In this document: positions 37,272 through 45,165 of the stretch, in pieces
Position numbering within the stretch: position 1 is the stretch's first letter
Layout of the letters: the number at the start of each line of letters is the position of its first letter
Assembly (NCBI GenBank): GCA_019454225.1
Contig: CP075370.1
Coordinates: forward strand, 672,001-736,000
DNA length: 64,000 nt
Direction: 5' to 3'
DNA from: Paracoccaceae bacterium
GTDB lineage: Bacteria > Pseudomonadota > Alphaproteobacteria > Rhodobacterales > Rhodobacteraceae
The notes under the pieces: model-generated
Databases searched by the model: none
Told to the model about the DNA's origin: nothing
Seen by the model: the letters and a program-made list of their open reading frames with translations, nothing else
Made by a program: the position numbers and the translations under genes

Positions 37272-38753
37272 ATGCCCGACCATGCCGCAAGGGTCACCCA
37301 TCTGAAGGGCGCCGACTGGGTGGTTGCCTGGGACGCGGCCGCGCGCCGCCACATCTATCTGCGCAATGCCGACCTGGTGTTTCGCGGCGACAGGATCGTC
37401 CATGTCGGCGCGGGCTGGCAGGGACAGGCTGACCAGGTCGTGGACTGCGCGCGCCGGATGCTGATGCCGGGCCTCGTGAACATCCACGCGCATCCGTCCT
37501 CGACGCTCGAGGCGAAAAGCCTGATCGAGGAGGTGGCGACCATCGAACTTGGGTCGTCGCTGCTCTACGACATCTACAAGTCGATCAACATCGGCGCCGC
37601 CTACAAGCGCGCCAGCCTGTCGGCTTCGCTGGCCGAACTGCTGAAGGGCGGTTCCACCACGGTGGTCGATATCTCCTATGTCCCCGCCGCCGGCACCTAT
37701 CCGGCGGTCGAGGGCTGGGCGGAAACGATGGCCGACAGCGGCATCCGCGCCTATGTGGGCGCCCAGGCGGCAAGCGCGGTGCACTACACCCCCGACGGCC
37801 ACACGCCCGCGATGCGCTGGGCGCCTGACGGCGGCGAACGCGCGCTGCGCGAGGCGGTGGACATCGCGGATGAGGCGGTGCGCCATGGCTCTGGCCGCGT
37901 CGGCGCCGTGCTGGCTGCCGCGCAGGCCGACAGCGTGACGCCCGAGCTGTTGCGCGACCTCAAGGCCGAGGCCCGGGCGCGCGGGTGGAGCACCTCGATC
38001 CACACCTCGCAATCGCCCATCGAGTTCCGCGAGATGGTGCACCGCACGGGGCGCACCTCGATCGGCTGGCTGGCCGATCAGGGGTTTCTGGATGACCGCA
38101 CCATCCTCGCGCATTGCCTGTTCATGGATTGCCACCCCGACAACAACTGGCCCCCTGGCCTGCGCCGCGACCGTGCCATCCTGGCGGCGACCGGGGCGAC
38201 GGTTGCCCATTGCCCGTGGATACAGGCCAAGAACGGCCGGATCATGCATTCCTTCGCCGGATACCTGCGCGACGGGCTGCGGGTGGGCATCGGCACCGAT
38301 TGCGCTCCGATGTCAATGCTGGAGGAACTGCGCTGGGTCACGGTGATGAGCCGCGTGGCCGAAGGGTGGCGCCTGTCCACCACCACGGCGGATGTCCTGC
38401 ACGCCGCGACCATCGCCGGGGCGGATGTCCTGGGGCGCGACGATCTGGGGCGGCTGGCGCCGGGGGCCAAGGCCGACATCCTGTCCATCGACCTTGACCA
38501 TCCGCAGATGCTACCCACGCAGGACCCCCTGCGCTCGCTGATCTTCTATGCGCAGGAACGCCCGCTGCGCGATGTCTGGGTGGACGGGCGGCAGGTGGTG
38601 GCGGCGGGCGAAACGGTGTTCGTGGACCATGCCGCCGCGCTGGCGGAACTGTGCCCGGGCTTTGACGCCATGCTGGCCGATGTGGCGCGCCACGACCATG
38701 CGGGACGCGATCGCGCGGCGCTGTTTCCGCTGTCGCTGCCTGTGATGCCGTGA
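37272..38753 (+). CDS. Amidohydrolase, SsnA/AtzA/TrzN-like deaminase or hydrolase
   Basis: The 493-residue protein is a metal-dependent amidohydrolase with NIHAHPSS (about residues 74-81, HxH site), SIHTSQSP, LAHCLFMD and the late GTDCAPMS aspartate motif. This pattern is that of the chlorohydrolase/cytosine-deaminase-like group, which deaminates or hydrolyses ring C-N bonds. AGGAGGA precedes the ATG. Downstream genes handle N-carbamoyl and D-amino acids, so a cyclic amidine or hydantoin-like ring is a reasonable substrate class; this is inference. Confidence 0.88.
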   Translation: MPDHAARVTHLKGADWVVAWDAAARRHIYLRNADLVFRGDRIVHVGAGWQGQADQVVDCARRMLMPGLVNIHAHPSSTLEAKSLIEEVATIELGSSLLYDIYKSINIGAAYKRASLSASLAELLKGGSTTVVDISYVPAAGTYPAVEGWAETMADSGIRAYVGAQAASAVHYTPDGHTPAMRWAPDGGERALREAVDIADEAVRHGSGRVGAVLAAAQADSVTPELLRDLKAEARARGWSTSIHTSQSPIEFREMVHRTGRTSIGWLADQGFLDDRTILAHCLFMDCHPDNNWPPGLRRDRAILAATGATVAHCPWIQAKNGRIMHSFAGYLRDGLRVGIGTDCAPMSMLEELRWVTVMSRVAEGWRLSTTTADVLHAATIAGADVLGRDDLGRLAPGAKADILSIDLDHPQMLPTQDPLRSLIFYAQERPLRDVWVDGRQVVAAGETVFVDHAAALAELCPGFDAMLADVARHDHAGRDRAALFPLSLPVMP

Positions 38754-39868
38754 CCGGCATCGTGGTGATCGGCGGCGGGATCGCCGGGGCATCGGCCGCC
38801 GCCGAACTTGCCACTGGCGCATCCGTCACCCTGCTGGAGGCCGAGGCGCGCTGCGGCACCCACGCCACGGGCCGATCCGCGGCCAGCTTTACCGAAGCCT
38901 ACGGTGCCCCCGTCATCCGCCGCCTGGCCCGCGCCAGCCGCGCGTTCCTCGAAACGCCGCCCCCCGGGTTCGCGCAGGTGCCGATCCTGCGCCCGCGCGG
39001 CATGGTCACGGTGGCGCGGGCCGATCAGGTGGACCGGCTGACCGCCGAACTGGCCAAGGCGCAGGACCTTGCCCCCGCGATCCGCGCCATTCCGCCGGAT
39101 GAGGTCGAGGCGATGGTGCCGATCCTGCGACCCCGCCGCATCGCCGCAGCCTTCTTCGAACCCACCCAGCGAGAGATCGATGTGGACGCCCTGCACCAGG
39201 GGTATCTGCGGCAGGCGCGGGCGCGGGGGGCGCAGGTGGTGACGGGGGCCGGGGTCAGCACCATCGGGCGCGACGGCACGGGCTGGCGCGTCGTCAGCCC
39301 GGCGGGCGAATTCCGTGCCGATGTGATCGTGAACGCCGCAGGCGCCTGGGCGGACCAGGTGGCAGAGATGGCGGGCCTGCCGCCGATCGGGATCACCCCC
39401 TATCGCCGCACCGCGTTCCAGGTTGCCGTTCCGGATGGGCTGGATGCCGCGCGCTGGCCGATGATCAACGACGTGGACGAGGCGTTCTACTTCAAGCCCG
39501 ACGCGGGCCGCCTGTTCGTGTCGCCCGGTGATGCCACGCCGTCCCCCCCGATGGATGCCTGGCCCGATGACATGGACGTGGCCATCGGTGTCGAACGGCT
39601 CGAGGCGGCGACCACCCTGACGGTGCGGCGCGTGCTGCATGCCTGGGCGGGCCTGCGCAGCTTTGCCCCCGACCGGGTGCCGGTCGTGGGGTTCGAGGGG
39701 GCGGGGTTCTTCTGGCTGGCGGGGCAGGGCGGCTACGGCATCAAGACCGCGCCCGCCCTGGCCCGTGCCACCGCCGCGCTGATCCTGAACGGGCGCTTTC
39801 CCGACGATCTGACCGAAGGCGGGATTCACCCTGCCACCCTTTCCCCCGCGCGGCTGCGCGCCACCTGA
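38750..39868 (+). CDS. FAD-dependent D-amino-acid dehydrogenase, DauA (D-arginine dehydrogenase)-like
   Basis: The 372-residue flavoprotein has the dinucleotide motif VIGGGIAGASAAAEL at residue 5 and closely resembles Pseudomonas DauA along its length: HATGRSAASFTEAYG, REIDVDALHQGYLR, VNAAGAW, and the late HAWAGLRSFAPDR and GQGGYGIKTAPA segments. DauA oxidises D-arginine and other D-amino acids to 2-imino acids, which then hydrolyse. RidA genes on both sides fit disposal of that imine. The GTG start lies in the amidohydrolase stop (GTGA). Exact amino acid unknown. Confidence 0.88.
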   Translation: MTGIVVIGGGIAGASAAAELATGASVTLLEAEARCGTHATGRSAASFTEAYGAPVIRRLARASRAFLETPPPGFAQVPILRPRGMVTVARADQVDRLTAELAKAQDLAPAIRAIPPDEVEAMVPILRPRRIAAAFFEPTQREIDVDALHQGYLRQARARGAQVVTGAGVSTIGRDGTGWRVVSPAGEFRADVIVNAAGAWADQVAEMAGLPPIGITPYRRTAFQVAVPDGLDAARWPMINDVDEAFYFKPDAGRLFVSPGDATPSPPMDAWPDDMDVAIGVERLEAATTLTVRRVLHAWAGLRSFAPDRVPVVGFEGAGFFWLAGQGGYGIKTAPALARATAALILNGRFPDDLTEGGIHPATLSPARLRAT

Positions 39869-39881
39869 ACAGGAGCCTTCC

Positions 39882-40229
39882 ATGTCCATCACCCGCATCG
39901 ACCCCGGCCTGCGTTTCTGCAAGGCCGTCGTCCACAACGGAACCGTCTATCTGGCGGGGCTGACCGCCGGCGACCTGACCCAGGGCACCACCGGCCAGAC
40001 CGAGCAGATCCTGGCCGCCATCGACGACTATCTGGCCCGCGCGGGCACCTCCAAGGCGAACCTGCTGACTGCGAACATCTGGCTGCGCGACATCGCGGAT
40101 TTCGCGCTGATGAACGCCGCCTGGGATGCCTGGATCGACCGCGACAACATGCCGGTGCGCGCGACGGTCGAGGCGCGGCTGGCGGGCGATGCCTACCGCG
40201 TGGAAATCCAGGTCACGGCGGCGCTATGA
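39882..40229 (+). CDS. RidA-family imine deaminase (second copy)
   Basis: The 115-residue protein has a compact Rid sequence with AVVHNGTVYLAGLTAG and the MPVRATVEARLAG segment containing the catalytic-type arginine. It resembles the short subgroup associated with amino-acid oxidase genes. It follows the D-amino-acid dehydrogenase by 13 bases and overlaps the carbamoylase gene by four (ATGA). Two dissimilar Rid proteins in one five-gene operon imply heavy imine traffic or two different imines. Confidence 0.93.
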   Translation: MSITRIDPGLRFCKAVVHNGTVYLAGLTAGDLTQGTTGQTEQILAAIDDYLARAGTSKANLLTANIWLRDIADFALMNAAWDAWIDRDNMPVRATVEARLAGDAYRVEIQVTAAL

Positions 40230-41143
40230 CCCGCGCCCTGACGATTGCGGTCTGCCAGACCGGCCCGATCCAGCGCAGCGCGACACGGGCGGAGACGGTG
40301 GACCGCCTGCTGCACCTGCTCGAGACCGCCGCGGGAATGGGCGCGGAACTGGCGGTGTTCCCCGAGATGGCGCTGACCACGTTCTTTCCGCGCTGGCACC
40401 TGACCGACGCGGACGAGATCGCCGCCTTCTTCGAGGCGGCGATGCCCGGCCCCGACACCGCGCGCCTGTTCGCGGCCGCCGCGCGGCTGCGCTGCGGATT
40501 TGCGCTGGGATACTGCGAGGCGGCGGCGGATGGCCGGTTCAACACCGCGATCCTTGCAGGCCCCGACGGGCAGGTGATCGGCAAGTATCGCAAGGTGCAT
40601 GTGCCCGGATCGGACAGGCCGCAGGACGGCACCACGGTGCATCTGGAGCGGCTGTATTTCGACCCCGGCAACCTGGGCTTTCCGGTGTTCGACTACCGGG
40701 GTGTCCGCGTCGGCATGGCGATCTGCAACGACCGGCGCTGGCCCGAAACCTACCGGATGCTGATGCTGAACGGGGCCGAGGTGGCGCTGATCGGCTACAA
40801 CACGCCGCAGGTTCTGGCCGAGGCGCCGGCGCTGGCGCATCTGCGGATGCTGCACAACCACCTGCCGATGCAGGCGGGGGCGTATCAGAACACGCTCTGG
40901 GTGGCCGCCGCCGCCAAGGCGGGGCTGGAGGATGGGCAGGCGCTGATCGGGGGGTCGTGCATCGTGGCGCCCACGGGCGAGATCGCGGCGCTGGCGATGG
41001 GGCTGGGGGATGAGGTGATCGTGCACCGGGCCGACCTTGACCTGATCGCCGCCTGTCGCCGGGTGAATTTCGACTTTGCCGCCTATCGCCGCCCCGACCA
41101 GTATCGCGCCATTTCCGAGCGGGCGGGTCCGGTCGGCGCCTGA
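40226..41143 (+). CDS. N-carbamoyl-D-amino-acid amidohydrolase (D-carbamoylase)
   Basis: This 305-residue nitrilase-superfamily enzyme has the catalytic triad in FPEMALTTFFPRW (Glu47), GKYRKVHVPG (Lys123) and ICNDRRWPET (Cys167). These blocks match the Agrobacterium D-carbamoylase closely, including YNTP, MQAGAYQN and SCIVAPTGEI. The family hydrolyses N-carbamoyl-D-amino acids to D-amino acid, CO2 and ammonia, giving the substrate for the D-amino-acid dehydrogenase two genes upstream. It ends the operon just before a terminator. Confidence 0.9.
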   Translation: MTRALTIAVCQTGPIQRSATRAETVDRLLHLLETAAGMGAELAVFPEMALTTFFPRWHLTDADEIAAFFEAAMPGPDTARLFAAAARLRCGFALGYCEAAADGRFNTAILAGPDGQVIGKYRKVHVPGSDRPQDGTTVHLERLYFDPGNLGFPVFDYRGVRVGMAICNDRRWPETYRMLMLNGAEVALIGYNTPQVLAEAPALAHLRMLHNHLPMQAGAYQNTLWVAAAAKAGLEDGQALIGGSCIVAPTGEIAALAMGLGDEVIVHRADLDLIAACRRVNFDFAAYRRPDQYRAISERAGPVGA

Positions 41144-41145
41144 GC

Positions 41146-41165
41146 GTCCCACGGTGGGACATTTT
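41146..41165 (+). terminator. Intrinsic terminator of the D-carbamoylase operon
   Basis: GTCCCAC and GTGGGAC (41146-41152, 41154-41160) form a seven-bp stem with a one-base centre, followed by ATTTTC. It starts right after the carbamoylase stop codon, closing the plus-strand operon. Confidence 0.7.
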
Positions 41166-41253
41166 CTGCGCCCAATGGAATCAAGGCGTTACGATTCCGG
41201 ATTCATGATCCGGTAACCTTTGCCGGTGAAAGGGGCGGACGCCTTGGCGGGCG

Positions 41254-42153
41254 TCAGCCGTTCAGCCGGGCGCCCGCCGCCACCAGGTGATTGAACAGGC
41301 GGTCCACCGAGGCCCCGCGCGCGCCGCCACGGTTCTGCAGGTAATAGGTCCAGGGGCTGGCCGGGCGCAGCGCGAAGGGTTCGGCAAGCAGCTTGCGGTG
41401 CAGATAGACCTGCGCCAGCGAGGTCAGCGCGATCGTCACGCCCTGTCCCTCGGCCGCAAGTTCGAGCGCGACGTTCGATGCGTTGGTCTTGAAATGCGCC
41501 ACACGACCGCCGCCGTCGATCTGGGCCAGGTCCGGGGTCGCCAGCGCGTCGGCCATGATGGCCCAGTATTCCTGCCGCCCCGCGATCAGCACCTTGCCGT
41601 GGTCGATCAGGTCGGCCGGTTCGCGGATGGTTCCGGCAACATCCGGCGCGCAGAGCAGCGACAGGGTCTCGCGCCAGAGGGGCTGCGCCCCCGGCGGAAC
41701 CTCGTCGTCGCGGTTCACGGTGATCACCAGATCCGCGATGCGGTCATCCGCCTCTTCCCAGACGGTGCCATGGATCGTCACCTCGATGTCGGGGCGTGCC
41801 CGGTGGAATTCGGCCACGCAGGCGGGCAGCCAGTTCTCTGCCAGGCTGAAGGGGCAGGCGACGATCACGCTGCGGTCGCGTCCGCCGGTCATCACCGCGT
41901 CGGTGGCGTTGTCGATCTGGGTCAGCGCCTGCCGCAGGGTGGGCAGGAACGCCGCGCCCATCTCGGTCAGTTGCAGGCTGCGGGCGTTGCGCACGAACAG
42001 GTCGCGGCCGACGTATTTTTCCAGCGCCCGCACATGGGTGCTGATGGCGGCCTGGGTATAGCCCAGTTCCTGCGCGGCGCGGGTAAAGCTGAGATGCCGG
42101 GCGGCGCATTCGAAGGAGCGGATGAAGTTCAGCGGCGGTGGCGGGCGGTTCAT
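41254..42153 (-). CDS. LysR-family transcriptional regulator, GcvA-like
   Basis: The 299-residue protein has an N-terminal helix-turn-helix (FTRAAQELGYTQAAISTHVRAL, about residues 23-44, split by helix turns) and a type 2 periplasmic-binding-like effector domain. The MNRPPPPLNFIRSFECAARHLSFT start resembles the GcvA subgroup, which regulates glycine-related and beta-lactamase genes. It is divergent from the MmgE/PrpD-sox operon, the usual position of a LysR activator relative to its target. Confidence 0.93.
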   Translation of the reverse strand: MNRPPPPLNFIRSFECAARHLSFTRAAQELGYTQAAISTHVRALEKYVGRDLFVRNARSLQLTEMGAAFLPTLRQALTQIDNATDAVMTGGRDRSVIVACPFSLAENWLPACVAEFHRARPDIEVTIHGTVWEEADDRIADLVITVNRDDEVPPGAQPLWRETLSLLCAPDVAGTIREPADLIDHGKVLIAGRQEYWAIMADALATPDLAQIDGGGRVAHFKTNASNVALELAAEGQGVTIALTSLAQVYLHRKLLAEPFALRPASPWTYYLQNRGGARGASVDRLFNHLVAAGARLNG

Positions 42154-42300
42154 CGGTGTCTTTGTCCCCAGGTGTCACAGATTCCGCGGTGACGGCCCCA
42201 TGACAACAGTTTTCTTGTGCCAAGACCCCGAAACTATCGCGTGTAAGGGGCGCTGCACAATTATATCACAGGGAAAGGACCGTGCAGGAAGGGACGCATC
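42154..42300. promoter_or_regulatory. Divergent control region, LysR gene / MmgE-sox operon
   Basis: The 147-bp gap is AT-richer than its surroundings. It has TTGTGC (42215-42220) and GCACAA (42255-42260) as distant inverted arms, and CCCC...GGGG arms around an AT core (42226-42250) that could be part of a LysR site. TTATAT at 42261-42266 is a possible rightward -10. AGGAAGGGA precedes the ATG at 42301. These are weak, unaligned signals. Confidence 0.4.
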
Positions 42301-43656
42301 ATGCAGGGCGCAACGGCTGCCGCAGGCGATGTGCTTGCCCGGGTCACGCGGTTCGCCCTGGGGCTTTCGCCACAGCACATCCCGCCCGGGGCGATGGACC
42401 GCGCCGCGCTGATGCTGCTGGACACGCTGGGCATCGTGGCCGCGGCGGGGCCCATGGCGGCGGGGGTCATCGCGCGCGATACCGCCGCGATGCTGTTCGG
42501 TGCGGGTGACGGGGGCCCGGCGGCGCGGATGCTGTTCGACGGGCGCCGGGTCAGCGCGGCGGGGGCGGTGTTTGCGGCCGCGACGCAGACCGACAACCTT
42601 GACGGGCATGACGGCTACAACCCGACGAAGGGGCATATCGGCGTGGTCACGGTGCCCACGCTGGCCGCGCTGGCCGAGACGCGCGACCTGTCCGGCCCCG
42701 AGGCCCTGGCCGCCCTGGTCGTGGGCTATGAGGTGGCCGGGCGCGCGGGCATCGCGCTGCATGCCACGGTCAGCGATTATCACACGTCGGGCGCGTGGAA
42801 CGCCCTGGGGGTGGCCGCGATGGCGGCCCGGTTGCGGGGGCTGTCGGACGCACAGTTGCGAGAGGCACTGGGGATTGCCGAATACCACGGCCCCCGCAGC
42901 CAGATGATGCGCGAGATCGCGACGCCGACGATGCTGCACGACGGGTCGGGCTGGGGCGCGCTGGCGGGGATGGCGGCGGCGGTGATGGCCGAGCGCGGGT
43001 TCACCGGCGCCCCGGCCGTGACGGTCGAGGCCCCCGAGGCGGCGCCCCATTGGGACGATCTGGGCCGGTTCTGGCAGATCGAGCATCAGTATGTGAAACC
43101 CTATCCCACCTGCCGCTGGGCCCATGCGGCGGTGGACGCGGCGCGCGAGGTGATGCTGGCCCACGGCCTGCGGCACGACCAGATCGCGCGGGTGCATGTG
43201 CGCAGCTTCGACTATGCCGCCGCGCTGTTCCAGGGGATGCCCGACACGACGTCGAAGGCGCAGTATGCGCTGCCTTTCCCGGTGGCGGTGATGCTGGTGC
43301 ATGGACGCATCGGGCTGGAGCATATCTCGGGTGCGGGACTGTCCGATCCGGTGGTGGCGGCGATGGTCGCGCGCACCACGGTGGCGCCGGACCCCCGCCA
43401 CGAGGCGCGCTATCCGGCGGGCCGCTGGGCCGATGTCGACCTGGTGCTGACGGACGGGCGCGTGCTGTCATCGGGCGACACCCATGCCCGCGGCGGACCC
43501 GAGCGGCCCTTTGGCAAGGCGGAGATCGTGGCGAAGTTCCACGAGTTCGCCGATCCGGTGCTGGGGGCGGGCCGGGCGGCGGCGCTGCGCGATGCGGTGC
43601 TGGCGTTGCCCGGCGACGGCAGCCGTTTCGCGCATGTCGCGCAGCATCTCTACTAG
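42301..43656 (+). CDS. MmgE/PrpD-family protein
   Basis: The 451-residue protein has the MmgE/PrpD fold: LDTLGIVAAAG early, QTDNLDGHDGYNPTKGHIG around residues 97-115, VGYEVAGRAGIALH, and VKPYPTCRWAHAAVDAA near residue 265. Known members include 2-methylcitrate dehydratase, cis-aconitate decarboxylase and iminodisuccinate epimerase. The last is of interest here because this gene leads an amino-acid-oxidising operon. Two bases separate its stop from soxB, so it belongs to the sox transcript. Substrate unknown. Confidence 0.9.
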   Translation: MQGATAAAGDVLARVTRFALGLSPQHIPPGAMDRAALMLLDTLGIVAAAGPMAAGVIARDTAAMLFGAGDGGPAARMLFDGRRVSAAGAVFAAATQTDNLDGHDGYNPTKGHIGVVTVPTLAALAETRDLSGPEALAALVVGYEVAGRAGIALHATVSDYHTSGAWNALGVAAMAARLRGLSDAQLREALGIAEYHGPRSQMMREIATPTMLHDGSGWGALAGMAAAVMAERGFTGAPAVTVEAPEAAPHWDDLGRFWQIEHQYVKPYPTCRWAHAAVDAAREVMLAHGLRHDQIARVHVRSFDYAAALFQGMPDTTSKAQYALPFPVAVMLVHGRIGLEHISGAGLSDPVVAAMVARTTVAPDPRHEARYPAGRWADVDLVLTDGRVLSSGDTHARGGPERPFGKAEIVAKFHEFADPVLGAGRAAALRDAVLALPGDGSRFAHVAQHLY

Positions 43657-43658
43657 GG

Positions 43659-44900
43659 ATGGTCCTTCGGCTTCTGAAATATGGCCTCAGCCGCGGCTAT
43701 CCGGTCACCGGCGACCTGCCGCCCACGCCTGACCTGCGCGCGTCCTATGACGTGGTGATCGTGGGCGGCGGCGGGCACGGGCTGGCCTGCGCGCATCATC
43801 TGGCCAAGTATCACGGCATCCGCAGCGTCGCCGTGCTGGAGAAGGGGTGGCTGGCGGGCGGCAACACCGCGCGCAACACCACCACGATCCGGTCGAACTA
43901 CATGACGATGCAATCCATCGCCTTCTACAAGGAGGCCGTGGCGCTGTATGAAGGCATGTCGGAGGAGCTGGATTTCAACGTCATGTTCTCGCAGCGCGGG
44001 CAACTGACGCTGGCGCATTCCGAGGCCACGTTGCGCGCCTTTCACCTGCGCGCGGAGACCGGGCGGCACATGGGCATCGGGATCGAGGTGATCGGCCCCG
44101 ACGAGGTGCGCGCCCGGGTGCCGGAACTGAACATGGACCGGGGGGGCGCGCTGGAGATCATCGGCGGTCTCTGGCATCCCGACGGCGGCACGGCGCGGCA
44201 TGACGCGGTGGCCTGGGGCTATGCGCGCGAGGCGTCGCGGCGGGGGGTGGAGATTCACCAGCGCACGGCGGTGACCGGGTTCGGCGTGACCGGCGACCGC
44301 GTCACGCAGGTGCAGACCGACCGGGGGGTGATCAACGCGGGCGCGGTGCTGATCGCCTGCGGCGGCATGAATTACGACATGGCGCTGCGGGCGGGGGTGG
44401 ACCTGCCGATCCGGTGCTTCCCGTTGCAGGCGATGGTGACCGAGCCGGTGAAGCCCTGGCTGCATACGCTGGTGTCCTCGGTCAGCCTGCATACCTACCT
44501 CGTGCAGTCGTCGCGCGGCGAGGTGGTGATCGGTGGCGGATCGGACCCCTATCAACTGTATTCCACCCGTTCGACCCTGGACCTGAAGGAACATCTGGCC
44601 GAAGGCGCGGTGCATCTGTTCCCCTTCCTGCGGGGCCTGAAGGTGCTGCGCCAATGGGCGGGGATCACCGACATGACGCCGGACTACAGCCCGATCATGG
44701 GCGCCTCGCCCCTGGACAACCTGTGGCTGGATTGCGGCTGGGGCACCTGGGGGTTCAAGGCGACGCCGGTGGCGGGCAAGCGGATGGCCGAGTGCATCGC
44801 GACGGGAAGGGTGCCCGAGGTTCTGGCGCCCTTTGCCCTGTCACGGTTCGCGCGGTTCGATCTGGTCAACGAAATGGGCGCCACGGCGGCCAGTCACTAG
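43659..44900 (+). CDS. soxB: Heterotetrameric sarcosine oxidase, beta subunit
   Basis: The 413-residue flavoprotein has the FAD motif VVIVGGGGHGLACAHHLAK near residue 31 and GGTARHDAVAWGYAR, where His181 fits the histidine that carries covalent FMN in characterised SoxB. LDCGWGTWGFKATPVAGK near the end is typical of this subunit. It oxidises sarcosine to glycine within the alpha-beta-gamma-delta complex. The ATG at 43659 gives the standard MVLRLLKYGLSRG type start; upstream in-frame sequence lies inside the MmgE/PrpD gene. First of the canonical B-D-A-G order. Confidence 0.94.
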   Translation: MVLRLLKYGLSRGYPVTGDLPPTPDLRASYDVVIVGGGGHGLACAHHLAKYHGIRSVAVLEKGWLAGGNTARNTTTIRSNYMTMQSIAFYKEAVALYEGMSEELDFNVMFSQRGQLTLAHSEATLRAFHLRAETGRHMGIGIEVIGPDEVRARVPELNMDRGGALEIIGGLWHPDGGTARHDAVAWGYAREASRRGVEIHQRTAVTGFGVTGDRVTQVQTDRGVINAGAVLIACGGMNYDMALRAGVDLPIRCFPLQAMVTEPVKPWLHTLVSSVSLHTYLVQSSRGEVVIGGGSDPYQLYSTRSTLDLKEHLAEGAVHLFPFLRGLKVLRQWAGITDMTPDYSPIMGASPLDNLWLDCGWGTWGFKATPVAGKRMAECIATGRVPEVLAPFALSRFARFDLVNEMGATAASH

Positions 44901-44910
44901 GGGGGATGGG

Positions 44911-45165
44911 ATGAAGCTGCTCACATGCCCCCTGAACGGGCCACGGAACATCGACGAATTCCAGTACCTGGGGCCGTTGCGCCCCGATCTGGCCGAGGGT
45001 GCCGCCGATGCCGACTGGGCCGCGCATCTGTTCCGGGCGGAAAACCGCCCCGGCCCGATGGTGGAATGGTGGCGGCACACGCCGTCGAACACGGTGTTCC
45101 TGGCCGAACGCCATACCCTGACCGACACCATCCTGCGCACCTGGCTGCCCGGGGCGAAACCATGA
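44911..45165 (+). CDS. soxD: Sarcosine oxidase, delta subunit
   Basis: The 84-residue protein begins MKLLTCPLNGPRNIDEFQYLG and contains VEWWRHTPSNTVFLAERHT, both characteristic of SoxD. In relatives four ligands bind zinc, including an N-terminal CPxCG-type pair. Here the first motif reads CPLNG, so the second cysteine is replaced and zinc binding may be altered or absent. It overlaps soxA by four bases and is preceded by GGGGGGATGGG. Confidence 0.92.
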   Translation: MKLLTCPLNGPRNIDEFQYLGPLRPDLAEGAADADWAAHLFRAENRPGPMVEWWRHTPSNTVFLAERHTLTDTILRTWLPGAKP

